Source: Bemisia tabaci (Eukaryota; Arthropoda; Insecta; Hemiptera; Aleyrodidae). From it: a stretch of 64,000 bases of DNA. Below are positions 12,101 to 24,200 of the stretch, in pieces (positions within the stretch are counted from its first letter, which is position 1; each line of letters opens with the position of its first letter). Where the stretch lies: the NCBI RefSeq assembly GCF_918797505.1, contig NC_092793.1, positions 74,645,912 to 74,709,911 of the forward strand. Direction: 5' to 3'. The notes beneath the pieces are model-generated. The model was not told where the DNA came from, did no database searches, and saw nothing but the letters and a program-made list of their open reading frames with translations. Made by a program: the position numbers and the translations under genes.

Positions 12101-15100
12101 ATTCGTGAGCAGGTTTTGATAAGATTAACTACGTCGTCAAGGGTGTTGATATGCTCTAATTTTTTCCGTCTGGGTGGACAGCACATCATATTGGCCAAGA
12201 GCTGAAACAGAGAAACAGGAAACAAATGTATTAAATAATAAAAACGTTGGTTGGTATGATTGCCAGGTTTAATTTAATGTTTAAGAGAAAAGAATAGCCG
12301 CTCACACTTGGGCTCGCTTAGAATATTTTTGCTGATAAATTTAATGGATAATGTCTAGATTGATCTTAGCCTAGAAAGGTGACCGTGAATTCACCCATGA
12401 ATAAGGCCTGCGCTATGAAGGTCTCTGGAAGATGGCATCCTCTTCAATTTTTTTTTCTCTTTCTTAAAAGACCAGTAATATAATTTGTTTGATATTTTTT
12501 ATTTGGAAGTTATCTAATATTTATTTTTTTCGAAAATCATCAAAAAACTCAATAGGAATCATCATTTGACTGATATCAGTCGCTCTACCTCTCTTACATT
12601 GGCTAAGTAGCTCATTGTGTGCCTAAAAAAGTTTTCTGCGAAAACAGCGGATGTGGTTCTTTTTTAAAAACACTGTATCTTATTAGCATTAGCTTCAAAG
12701 GACCCCACACACTCCTTATGGGGATTGTTACCACGATCGATTTTTGATTTATTTATTGTAATAAATGTGTCTATGGTTGCTGATCATAAGTCATGACTGC
12801 GCCAACTTTCTACGAGCCACCGTTTTTGCACAATCCGCTATTTAAGTTTCAGTAATTTCCAGGACAGGCCGCCTAAAATCAAAATGCAGTGCGAGTTGAG
12901 TGCAGTAGTAAGGATTATAGAATGAAAGAGAGAAAAATACGAATTTGGCCAGTGAAAAGAAAAGGCGCCTGGAATCTGAGATAAGACTGTCGCTCGGCTG
13001 CTGGTCTGTTTTCCTGTTAACATGATTAACACTCATCCGACCGACCCGAACCATACTTAAGGACTGCACTACCTTCATTTATGCCAGGAATTATCAAAAC
13101 TTTTTCCCACAGATTGTGCAAATACAGTGCCTCATAGAAAGCTGGCGCAATGATGACTTTTGATCAGCATCTATAGAAGAGTTTAATGCAATACAAAAAT
13201 TCAAAATCTCATGGTACACATCTCCATGAGGAAGGTGCAGGGTCCTCTATTAAATTTCTAAAGCTCATTTTTCAGAGGTGGATTTGTTCTGCAATAAATT
13301 CTTTCACCAAACCTTGTTTGCTGAATGGACATTGAAATGTACAGCTTTGAAAGCAATGAACACAATTTTCTCAAAACTTAAAAAAGTCGGCATCCGCTGT
13401 TTTTACATAAGTGGATGGCTTTGTATCCCTACCAATGTGCAATTGTCTCACTTTTGACATTTCAGGACCTTTTGATTTAAGCATTAATTTTGCCTCATCC
13501 CAAAATTTGTCAGAGAATTTTTAGCACCACCCCCTTTTGCAGCTCTGAGGGTTATGAAAATCAACATCAAATAATGGCAAACTTTAATCAGGGCCGAATT
13601 ATTTTCATTCCGGATTCAACGAGATTGAACCAGATTAGGAATCCTAGATTAGTTTACCTTCCATAGGGTAAAATCAGGAACTTGAGGAGGCACTTGGGTT
13701 GCGTCGTCCAGGATGTCATTCAAGAGGTCACGTGGATTAACCCCACTTATTATCTGATTTTGAATCCAAGTCATTGGTCCTGCAAAGAAATGATTGATGC
13801 ATAAATGAAAAGTAAGTTGCATAAAAAAATCAATACGAGACCTTTACATGGAAAAACTTGGTTCATTCATTAAGTTTAGCTCACTTTTTCCTTGAATGAC
13901 ATGTAAGTTAGACTCTGAAGACTGAGAGTTTTTCTCAGATGAATGAATAGACAAATTGTCTAACATCTGACAAAAATAGTTCAAAACGTTAGTTCCAAAA
14001 ATGTATTACAGAAACTTAAAAGGAATGGACCAAAGCATACGGAATGGAACTGCGATTTTGCCTCAATTTGATATTATTAACTTAGAAGAGATATTGCATA
14101 TCCTAAAAGCTATTTTTTCAAATTTATTTAACAAAATCCTGGATGTTAGTGCCTTCTCAGAAAAAATTTGCTTGTGTACCCTAATTTCATCAGGCCTTTC
14201 AAAACCGTGCTTTTATGTAATATAGATTCTCTACAATGTGTGATGTGATATACTTAACAGATAAGAGTTTAAATAATTTCTACGATGCTCAAAAGAGTCC
14301 TCCAAATATTACCTGAGAGGCTGCTCCCTAAATTCTCTCAGATTAGGTCTTCAGATTGAAGGAACTTTGTTTCACATAACTTCTTAGCCTTAAGGAATAA
14401 CTTAAAAAATGAAACAAAAGATTCATTCTGTAGACTGGATTGTCTCTGAAATGCAAACTGAAAAGCAGAGGTGCTTCCCTTTCACCAAGCATCTGAGTGA
14501 TGGTAGGGCTGTTTTGAAATTTTAATTTTTAATCATTAAAAAAAATTGGGTATCTTTTAGGAGAATATTTATTAAGTTTTCTTTTTTATCAGTGCAATGA
14601 AGGTACGAGTGCAATTTGGACACATTTGACCCACATTTTACTTAATCAGACAGTTTCTTTTCTGATAAGTTAAAGGGGTCTGATCATAATTGATACCTCT
14701 TAAAGAGCAGCATGATAAATGGATTCATAAATACAATATTTACCGGCAAAACATTTCCAATCTTGTCCACTAATATCAGATAGTCCTGTTATATCTGACC
14801 AGTTACTAACTGTTGAAGAGACTTCGTCATCATCCGATGCTTCTTCCTCTTCCTCCACCCTGAAACGGTGAAATTCATGTTAATGCATTTACTTAATTGA
14901 TGGCAGTACCACTTTGGTGCAAAAGATGACAGATAGGCTATGAAAAAAGTTAATACATCTTTAGTTGAAGCAATGCTGTGCTTTTCTAGTCACACTCAAT
15001 CATTTCATCTGCCAAAGTGGACCATAAGACAGGGTAAGAATTAAGCACGACCACATATATTTAAGGGTTTTTTTTTCCAGGGAACGCGATGGAAGCAGTT

Positions 15101-17799
15101 CGAGCTGGTTCGATCAGTCTGAACCAACCTCAGCCTACCTCGGAAGAGTGGTCCAAGCGTTCCACTGGAACACATAGAATGCGCCAATGGAAAGGGATAA
15201 AAAAGTGATGCATTCCGTTGCGGTCCACTGTGGTTCGGATTGAAAAAAAAGCCCTTTACCGATTAAAATTTTATGGAGAACATCTTTAACATCCCAATAA
15301 CTTCCAGTAAGAACTCTTGAGTGGAAAAACATCCTCATAAGTAGTTTATATTATGGATTGTTAATTCAAACTTTGGCTTCATATAAATTTCCTTACTCCT
15401 TTAATACAAAGCACCTTTTAACTGGTAAAAAAAAAGTAGTACACAGGAAAATTCTTCCATTGAAAGAAGTACTGGAATATATTTGGTCCATGATTTAACT
15501 TGATTGGACTTAGGTTTTTAGATGGGTGGGAAGTGTGCATGAAAATAGACGAGGAATGTTATTTTTCAACTTGCGAGTTGATTCTGAGAAATTTTAATGC
15601 TTTCATCATATTTTACGTAAAAATATCTTACCTGTCATTGTTGAGATCACTTTGTCCTGATGGTTTCCCTTCTTCAACGGTGTTTTTGAGCTCCACAAAA
15701 GGATCACTATCTCCATTTTCTGCAAGTACAAATAAGAAAAATAGAAATTTATGGTACTGAGATAGAATTGAAAACAAACAAAGAAAAATAAAAACCTGAA
15801 AACACACACACAATAAAAAACTTACACGAATCAAGAGAGAATTAGCATTATAATGTCTCTCCTACAAATTGAGTTATTGAGCAATGTCCATTAAGGTAGT
15901 TTCCAAAATAAATTTTAAACAAATCTTCATAAATTTGATATCACACTAAGTACTCAGTAATATAGCTTCTTTAGGTCATGGATTGATTTCTCCCATTAAT
16001 TTGTACAAAACAGAAATTATTGTTTCTTAAAGACACAGAACTTGGAGCAGAGCAGCATAGTGGCAGATCTTGTCTCTAAAGCACTTGATATCACCTAAAC
16101 AGAGACAGCATACAAATTGTAGTAGGAATTGGTCCTAAAATCTTGCAGCAACATTGAAAGAGTAGAGAACTTGACAAACAGGTAGAGGTGTCATCAGATA
16201 AGTTGGCATTTGTTTACTTTCCGTTTGCAAGCGCAGACAACAAGTTCAGGCCTCTGCACGGACCATCATTTGCTACTATCCATCTTGAAAATATCCGTCT
16301 CATGATCGTATCATAAAAAACCAACCGACGTACTTACCAATTATGATCCGTGACTTTAAGGTGGTTGTGATTTCGGTGTGGCTAAACATTAAAGTGTTAC
16401 AAGGTTTAACAGTAGGTATTAAAAAACTTATACAAGCTTGTGTTCTCGCTTCTGCCAGAGTCAGATGTTTTCATGTAAAAAGGAAGGGACAAAAAAATGC
16501 CAGCAAACCAAAAGTAAACAAATACCAATTTATCTGATGGCACGTCTGTAGTATAAAAACCTAGTAGAACAGGAGAATTAAGGGGTTTGGCACGTTGAGT
16601 TTCGAAATAACATGGATCCTTGTGGCACAGAGAATGTTCCAACTGACTTTTGGATGCTTAAAAATTGGAATGGAGCAAATTTATCACAGCATGTGCATTG
16701 ATACTAGTTCTACTTGAAACCATGAATACCTCATTTTCTTCAAAAACCGCACTTGTGCGCCTTGTCCTCCAAGCCTCTCAATTCTGTGGCATGTCCCTGC
16801 ATGAGTATCCTTATCCTGTTTCCTTCTAGATGATGACATGTTCTCCAAGGTGTGCACTTATTCTGCTCACTATTTCTCTCTGCTAGATTGAGTTTTCAGC
16901 AAAATCCTTAGATATATAAAAGTACCTTTCCTTCAAGTACCCAATGGCTTTCTTAAATAAATTTTCAGGGGGAATGGCACTTTTGGGCCTTATCCTTTAA
17001 ACACCTTATTTAAGTCTCCTGATCTTGGTTCCTCCCCTTAGCAACCTTTCTGACTGAAACTAGGTATGCAAAATTATGCGTTCATTAAGAATTGGTAGAG
17101 ATGTGAACAATCTCACATTCCACTTTGTGGGTACTCAATGGACCAACTTAAGCAGTTCCAAAAGAGAAGCCAAGAAATGACCAAAAATATTTGAGATTTA
17201 ATTTCAGCTGAAATTGCCCCATCTAAAGGCAAATCTGAGAAGAGTGCGAATCTTTGGCGTAAGGTCAACTTTCTTCGACCACAGTTGCGTCAACTAAAAG
17301 TCTGACACAGGTGGCTTTGGAAGCAGATTTATTTTGTATGGTTCAGCCAAACACAGAGATGGAGTGTTTATTGTTTATGAGATTGGCCCGTGCAACTGAT
17401 AAGTGTTATCAGTGTTGTCAACAGGTACAGAGATGACTTGGCCCTTGCCTGTGCTAGATGGGACGATTTCTAACCTGCAAGGTATTTGTTTTCATCTTGA
17501 CTTCAGCTGCCAAAGTTGAAAAATTGATAGGACACGCCTCCATCTCAACATGGCGGCTAGGTAGCCGGAGAAAAGGTGAAATCGGACAAAAATCCGCCAT
17601 CTTGAGTGCTAATGGAAGAAATTTAAAACCACGGATTCAAGTTGTACTCACGGTTTCCAGGCTCTTTTGATGTGTACGCAGACGAAGCACAAGTCCCTAA
17701 GTTGGGTGCACTAACTAAATTTTGGTCACCATCACTATTTTCTAGTTTAATCCTTTTGGCAGGAGACAAGTAATCAAGATCTTCTGAACTCGACCCCAT
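3036..17799 (-). CDS. SIRT1: SIRT1/Sir2 NAD-dependent protein deacetylase, 12 coding exons, 714 aa
   Basis: Exons in transcript order: 17799-17652, 15719-15632, 14859-14744, 13779-13658, 12201-12079, 11108-10915, 9733-9627, 9131-9009, 7348-7205, 5799-5589, 5100-4475, 3178-3036. All introns are GT-AG and the reading phase carries through to a TAA stop, giving 2145 coding bases. Visible motifs: acidic N-terminal stretch (about 79-91), [15 protein letters not shown] spanning exons 5/6 (about 197-211), TQNID (280-284), catalytic His in ECHG (His299), four zinc cysteines (307, 312, 333, 336), KPDIVFFGE (344-352), [13 protein letters not shown] and QILINRE (397-403), then a long Ser-rich tail (about 459-667) and an ESA-type motif [11 protein letters not shown] (678-688). 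Family knowledge: nuclear sirtuin that removes acetyl groups from histones and transcription factors using NAD+. The start is the first ATG of an open first exon with a KRIK nuclear-localisation-like patch. Divergent from RpS24. SIRT1 identity is very secure; the 3' UTR end was not found. Confidence 0.95.
4246..4474. repeat. Tandem duplication, two ~115-bp copies, at SIRT1 exon 11 donor
   Basis: Copies at about 4246-4359 and 4361-4474 share GATAAAGCATTT, ATGTTGACCTGAATTCTGAC, a TATATTAATAT block and a CATTGGG...AATCAGTCTA block, with a 115-base offset. The right copy runs up to and includes the intron 11 donor (GTAATC on the minus strand). The left copy has a diverged, non-donor version of the same site. 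Confidence 0.8.
4475..5100 (-). CDS. SIRT1: SIRT1 exon 11, Ser-rich disordered tail
   Basis: This 626-base exon encodes about 209 residues rich in Ser, Asp, Glu and Cys with no folded-domain signature. It contains repeated motifs: (M/T)S(I/L/V)DS occurs four times (about residues 471, 492, 611, 637), and two of these extend to S-x-D-STRDSG-(L/I)-G. The acceptor is at 5102-5101 and the donor at 4474-4473 (GTAATC). Such low-complexity tails are usual in SIRT1 and are typically phosphorylated in the family; phosphorylation here is inferred. Confidence 0.88.
6928..7062. mobile_element. pogo/Tc1-like miniature element in SIRT1 intron 9
   Basis: The ends CAGTAAGACCT and AGGTCTTACTG are inverted and flanked by TA on both sides (6928-6929 and 7061-7062), as expected for a Tc1/mariner/pogo superfamily TA target duplication. 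Internal GGGACCGGAGG repeats are present. At about 131 bp it cannot encode a transposase. Confidence 0.75.
8087..8758. mobile_element. pogo/Tigger-like non-autonomous element in SIRT1 intron 8
   Basis: The terminal inverted repeats begin CAGTAAAACTTTGATATAAC and end in the inverse, flanked by TA dinucleotides (8087-8088 and 8757-8758). Near both ends there are many ATAACGAA/TTAACGAA subterminal repeats, a pattern familiar from Tigger/pogo elements. The 668-bp body has a G-run near 8599-8612 and short open frames without recognisable transposase motifs. Confidence 0.82.
12640..13405. mobile_element. Foldback element in SIRT1 intron 4
   Basis: Arms at about 12640-12838 and 13108-13405 are imperfect inverted copies. 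AAAACAGCGGATG on the left matches the inverse CATCCGCTGTTTTT at 13391. A stretch with TGATCA, AGTCAT, TTGCGCCA and GCACAATC is also mirrored across a central segment of about 270 bp. No coding capacity was seen. Confidence 0.7.
15063..15257. mobile_element. Miniature element, AAGGGCTTTTTTTT-end family, copy 1 (SIRT1 intron 2)
   Basis: The left end AAGGGTTTTTTTTTCC and right end AAAAAAAAGCCCTTT are inverted. The internal block CCTACCTCGGAAGAG followed by a GGTCC and GCGTTCCA pattern is shared with the element at 21707-22045, so the two are one family. Confidence 0.7.
16188..16543. mobile_element. Inverted-repeat element in SIRT1 intron 1
   Basis: Left arm 16188-16220 (GTGTCATCAGATAAGTTGGC then ATTTGTTTACTTT) is mirrored by 16512-16543 with few mismatches. 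The enclosed ~290 bp is non-coding as far as I can see. Confidence 0.6.
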
Positions 17800-18222
17800 T
17801 CCTCAACAATACGTAGTGACGTTACAGGAAACTGGCCAACAACCTCTCTCGTCCGTCATACCAACCTGACAGTGACCTGAAAAGCTTTCACTGTGCATAA
17901 GTTTTGATTGATAGAGTTTAAACTGACCAAAAATTTAAATATTACGACCTTGATTTATGTTATAAATTAAATTAATTAGAAATTGTATCATATTGGAGTC
18001 CGCCGAAACGAGAATCATCATACGAAACACACTTTCAGAGTTGGGAAATCTCATTTTGGGGCCAGACTGATAACAGAGTGACCTATCCGCGGCCTCTCTG
18101 CATCCTCTGAGTTGATCGTAAATTCCCTGTTATTTTTCCCTATTCCCTCAGCAATTCCCTTTCCCTCTTTCGTCCATGTTGAGCGCCTGAATCGTGTATG
18201 TAGTGTCCTGTGATTTTCCAAA
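17800..18222. promoter_or_regulatory. Shared divergent promoter region, SIRT1 (-) and RpS24 (+)
   Basis: The two start codons are 423 bases apart on opposite strands, leaving room only for the two 5' UTRs and a common control region. A pyrimidine-rich tract at about 18156-18175 (CCCTTTCCCTCTTTCGTCC) resembles the terminal oligopyrimidine start of ribosomal-protein mRNAs and is the likely RpS24 start zone. No clear TATA box is placed for either gene. Two tiny upstream frames lie before the RpS24 ATG: ATG at 18176 (stop after four codons) and ATGTAG at 18198. Confidence 0.7.
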
Positions 18223-21200
18223 ATGGTAAGTAAATTTATCCTCTTCCATCCTGCACTTATCCGTCGGAATCATCAATTTATTTAGTTTTAAGTGCAGGTA
18301 ACTGCTTCAGCTTTCATATTACACCTTAATTGTCGCACAATATTCGTTAAGCCAAGCAGCCTTCGACGTGTTAACCCAATGTTTACATGGGGTTCATGCC
18401 GCATCTTGAATGAATTCCGATCTTATTGACCAGCTACCATCCCATCGAAGGAAATCATGGTCTTGTACACTTCGGGAGATTCACTGGATTGTCCCAATTA
18501 TCGACCCTTATTCCAAAGTTAATTTTCTGCACTGGGTTTATGATGAAGTGTCTGGACCCATTGAGGTTAGTTTTGCGTCCCTTGAGCTAATGAGCGAGTC
18601 AGGATTCTTTTCACACTAATGTCCCTTTTTCCAAAGCGCTAAGGCTGTGATTAAATGGCCAAGTGTAAATTATCTATTGAGCTTACTCTCTCATAGTACA
18701 GAAATCTAATACTTGCCAAGATTGTTGTGAATGACAATTATTGTACACGATATTGTAGGTATTAATTGTTCAGCGGCAAGAACTGCTCTCTTGTTCTGAT
18801 TTATTCCTTGATCAGAAACCATTGTCTTTATTTGTTGCCCAATTTTCGAATTTGTCGGCCAAATAATGTTCACAGCATTTGGCGAAAACTGTGCTCAGAC
18901 TGATGGTCGAATTTTGTTGGTTGACTGGACGAGACTAGATTGAGGTAGAATAGGGTTATTTGAAAGGTTAATTAGTAAGATCGCGAAGACTGATGTCAAA
19001 GCTGACCTATTGCACAATTCCATTTCACTTTAATCTAATTCAGTCCATGAACATAAAATTTTGGCTATTGAAATGCTAGTCATGTTATGGATTTCATTTG
19101 ATTCATTTTAATGTGAACTAAGCTGTCAAGTCTTGTTCAAGCTGTCAGAAGTTGTGTATGTAAATGTATTCTAACTATTAGGTAATGCTGAGCACTTGAC
19201 ATTGGCATCAGCATTCGTTCATTCTATTAAATTTGTGGTACCAATTTATTCAATGCTCTGTCTCTCATTAATTCTTTGTTTTGTTTTTCTCAGGTGGAAA
19301 CAAAAACAGCAACCATCAAAACCCGGCGTTGCATGAGCAACAGGCTTCTATGCAGAAAACAGATGGTAAGCGATCTTGTCATTCTCCCTCCTGTAGAAGA
19401 TACAGCAATATCCTCTTTCATCAGTGACTTAATCCCTGGTGAATTTTAAACCCTCTGGTTTAAATTAATTTAGATTGTCTCAATTTTGTAGTTGATTGTT
19501 TCAATTTTGTAGTTCTATTCATTGCCGAATGGTGTAAAATTTCAATGGTAAGCAAGTCAGCGAAAAATCGGGTGTTTAAACAATCATCGTGTTCTTCAAG
19601 TAGATGCCAACAATGTGGGGTCATCAAGGACCTCGTTGTATCACTATACCACATAATAGAAGGGGTCGATAAGGGTTGAACGAGGGGGGGGGGGGATAAA
19701 CCTAAAGATTCGCTATTATTTTGGCACTCAAGCGCAACGGCAGCGTCAAGACCTGTAATGGCGCATGGAGCTAGCAGCATCCAGAATACGGGTCAATCAA
19801 CCAATGGCATAGCATATCATTGAAAAAAAGTATGTCACAACCCCCCCCCCCCCCCCTCGCTGATCCTTCTCATCGATAAGTTGATGAATGATATGGGGTG
19901 AAATAAATCACACGGAAGTTGAGATACTCATTTATTACGATAATATAAAACGAGGTCCCTTGGATTTACAGGAACTTTTTAGCAGGAGTTGGAAATGCCT
20001 TTCCATGTTCCATGACAATTTTCAACAAATATGGTTTTTGCTCTTCGTTTTTAGTGATGGTATTATTGAAAGTTTGAATAAGTGAAACTGCTCTTTCGGC
20101 ATTGTCGTTCACAACTTTGAGATTTTTCACTACTTTGAGAGCTAGCTGGAAATCATGTAGCTTTGGCCATTTAGTCGGACTTTGTTTTAAAAACGTATAT
20201 GGGATATTTAGAATTTTAAAGAAATTTAGACTGTTTTGTGTCACAAAAGATGATAAGTCCTTATTTTTTATACATTTTAGATCTTCAAAAGTGATCTCTG
20301 CCCTTTTAAGTCGTTTTACTTTGTTCCTATTGTTAGCAGACCTATTGTTAAACACAGACTTCGCCATTGACGTTTTGACACTAACAGGCAATGTATTATC
20401 AAAAAATGCTAAGCTAACAAGCTCCTCTGACAAATACCAAAGGTGTCGACGGAATTTTAAGGCAGTATTTTTACTGATGGTAGAATTTACAGAATCAAAA
20501 GCTAATAGATTCTTTAAAAATAGTAGGTCGTTATAGGGAGTTGGCGTATATTGGCGCAAAAATACCGAAAAAGCTCGTTCTCCGAGGAGAATTGAATTTT
20601 CCGGGATAGTGAGGGGTGATAGGAAAAATCTAAGGTCATATTCGGGTTTAGCAAGTCAAAATACATGAGAATCGATATATCAAACATGGAAATCAATTTT
20701 AAACCGTATTTTTAACACATGAGTCCGGGAAAGGTTTTACTCAAAAGGCGCGGAAAAATCGGCATTATCGGAGAACTGGAGGGTGATAAACCAAAACCTA
20801 TGTCATATTCGGATTTAGCAGCTTAATATACATGACAGAATCGCTTTACCACGGGTCCAGTATAATTTATCAACATGAATTGCAATTATGACAAAAATAC
20901 GTCAAATTTGCTCATTTTCCCGGGAAAAAGTCGCTTTTCCGGAAAAGTAAGAGGTGATAAGAAAAAACAAAGGTCATTTTCGGACTCAGTAGATCAAAAT
21001 ACATCGAAATAGTACTATTTAGTACCTGGAAAAAATTTTACCTACATGTTACAGAGGTCAACAGTCGCAAAAACACCAAAAATGTCCATTTTTCCGGGTA
21101 AAATCGGCTTTTCCGGAAAATTTAAGGACGATGGACCAAAACGGAGGTCATATTCGGATTTACCGCCTAAAAATACATGAGAATTATCTGATCTCGACCG

Positions 21201-24200
21201 AGAGACACTTTTGTTATTATTTTTATACATGTCAAAATAGGGTGGAAAAAATCTTCAGTCTTAAAAGCGCCAGAAATCACATTTGAAGTTAAGTTTCACG
21301 GTCAGGATGTTAATATTTTGTTAAATTAAGATGTCCTCCATTTAATTATTGAGACATTTATCGAAGTACATGCTGAGTGTTGTGAGTTATCCTCTTTCCT
21401 CTTTTCCCACTATAAGGTGACTGCATCGTGGGCAAAGTCAAGTGGAAAGTTCTTTAAACACCTTTGCTTCTTCCTTTACCATTATACCACTCAGTATGCC
21501 TTCCTAAATTGCTTGTTTCCCCCATCATTCCTTAGTTAGTCTCAAGGAATTGACTCCCTAAGAGACAAAGATTAGTGCCTTCCTAGTAATGAGCCTCCAT
21601 ACAAAATATGAAATATAGTTTTATGCTGCATGTTTTCTCTTCAAAATTTTATGAGGAAAACGAATCATACAAAATGAGGTCTGGAAATCAACTCCCATCA
21701 TGATATAAGGGCTTTTTTTTTTATCGCGGAACAGGGTGGACCCCAATGGAACGCACTGGATCGGAATCCTGAGCAATCCGGACCGATCCAAAGTGTTCCA
21801 AGTGATAAAAAAATCCAAACTTGGAATTTGGTTGGATTTGTTATTGTTTTGATTTGTTGGGGACGGCAACTTCCTTGCATTAGGTTAGGATCACATTGGA
21901 TCGCAAGCTCGCCCTACCTCGGAAGAGCGATCCAGCGTTCCACCCTGATCTACTCGGAACGCTTGGATCACGGCTGAGGAACGGAATAAAAAAATACCAA
22001 TGTTCATCGCAATCCACTGCGATCCGCATAAAAAAAAGCCCTTTAAGTACTTAAAGTCAACATTGGTTAAATAGCAAAAATACAAATGACATCATTTTTT
22101 TAATCTGACATCCATTTTATCTGTTTAAAAAATACCTGTTAATATAGTGTTTAAGAATTGATTTCTCAAGTTCCCATTTTGTGAATTGTTTTTCTGCATA
22201 AGATTTTGAAGTAAAAGTGGGTGATGTCCTTTTTTAGCCCAGACCTTGTCTAGTGGCCTATACCTATTAGTCATACCTCCCTTATTTTTCATCTTGTTTT
22301 CTGTATCTGCTTTTTTTCTCTTCTTTTTTTTTTTTTAAATCTAATTTTCTCCTTGATTTGTCCTGCAGGTAGTTGACATTTACCATCCCCGTCAGAAATC
22401 AGTAAAGAAGACAGATGTCCGAGAAAAATTAGCAAAAATGTTCAAAACAACTCCAGATCTAGTATTCGTTTTTGGATTTCACACTAAATTTGGTGGCGGT
22501 AGGTCAGTAGGTTTTGGATTAATCTACGACTCTATGGACAAAGCTAAGAAATTTGAACCCAAATACAGATTAGCAAGGGTAAGTCCCCGTATCATATTTC
22601 AATATAGCATTTGGATTTGGTAAGAAAGAGTACCTACTCTTAATTTTTTTAAGGAAAAACTAAATACCTACTGTGCAGAGGAAAGAAGTGAGTGGTTGAT
22701 GAATTAAGTGGAGAAAATCGATCCAAAACTTGCTATTTTAAAGGGTTTAAAACACATCTAGCACAAGACTTCATTTTTTTCTTTCGAAAAAATTTAAAAT
22801 ATTAAGCGCTTAGGAACTACCTTACCGAAAGACTCATGTTGGTTTGATTAGTCAGACAACTGTATCTCTACTTTCCCGCCTCCATGAAGGGCATTAAAAA
22901 TTCAATTTTAACCCTGAGAACTTCAATAATTCTCATTTCATAGGTATTTGAGAGGATTTCAAACAAATATAAACTATAGTTGGTCAACCTCCTCTACTTG
23001 TTTGAAAAACAGAAACAATCTGAACAAAATTTTTCTCCAGTATAGAGGTAGATAAATACATATTACAAATGTTATCTAACAGTAGTTCTAGAACTACTAA
23101 TTCATGGAAGGATATCAAAGATAAGGCAGGATTTTTCACGATCCAGAGGATTGTTGAGACAAGAGGCTGTCTGTGCCAATATTGCAGGCTTATAACTTTC
23201 TGTGAAAGGTGCGCAAGGAACTGAAGGTCAATGAGCACACTTGGTAATCGTTTCATCCGATTTTCCTTCTACTTCGACTTAGCAGTCATGTCTAATGCAG
23301 GGTTATCATAACCAGGGAAAACAAGAAATGTAAGGGAATTTTAAAAAGGCAGGGTTTACTAAAAAAAAAAAAAAAAAAAAAAAAGGTGGCTGGGAAAAAT
23401 TAGTTTGTCACCTTCATTTGCTTTTTATCATGGATTTGACGTTTTGAAATCCACCGAATGCTTGAAAAGTATTTCAAATTATGTCTTTTTTTATAACCTT
23501 CCAGCGTATCTTCAAGTGTCAGGGAATTTCATTTTTCAATTCCTGTAGCAACCCTGCTAATGTAGGTTTCCCAACCACAAAAATTAATTCTAATTAATTA
23601 GCTTGAGCATATTATGATGGTACTTAAAAAATTCTAAAGAAAACTGATGAACACTTCACAGATCACAGTAGGTAATAAAATTTGGTCTTGCTCGGTTTTT
23701 CTTCCCACATTTAGTCTTTTTGTTTTTCTTTAATTATCCAAATCGTATTTATATCCTAACTGAGCTCATGTAATGCTCCGTGCAATAGCTATTCTTTTTT
23801 CTTTTTTTTTTTGGGGTTTTGTTTTAATCGCTTCTCATTATTATGTATTTCATTCATTCATTCATTTCCTTATTAATATATTTGTTAGTGTCATGTTTTA
23901 TTTACTATGAATGTGCACAGCTCATTTTATTTGTTCTTTTTCAGCACGGTCTCTATGAAAAGAAACAGATAGCCAGGAAACAGCGTAAAGAAAAGAAGAA
24001 CAGAATGAAGAAGGTCAGAGGAACGAAGAAAGCTAAAGTAGGAGCCGCAGCCAAGAAGGTAACAGGCCTTACTTAATTTTTTTTCTTTTCGTGTAGAAGG
24101 CAAGCTGACGCTCCCAAGTAATTTTAAATTGCTGCTCAACAGTTGGCTGAGGATATTGATAGCTAACACTATTAAAACAGCTGTTTGTCGATGGAGTTAA

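Noticed and set aside
17652..18225. Alternative view that the RpS24 frame starts in exon 2
   Set aside because: Exon 2 begins with GTG and has an internal ATG only after losing the conserved N-terminal strand; the ATG at 18223 followed directly by a GTAAGT donor fits the family length.
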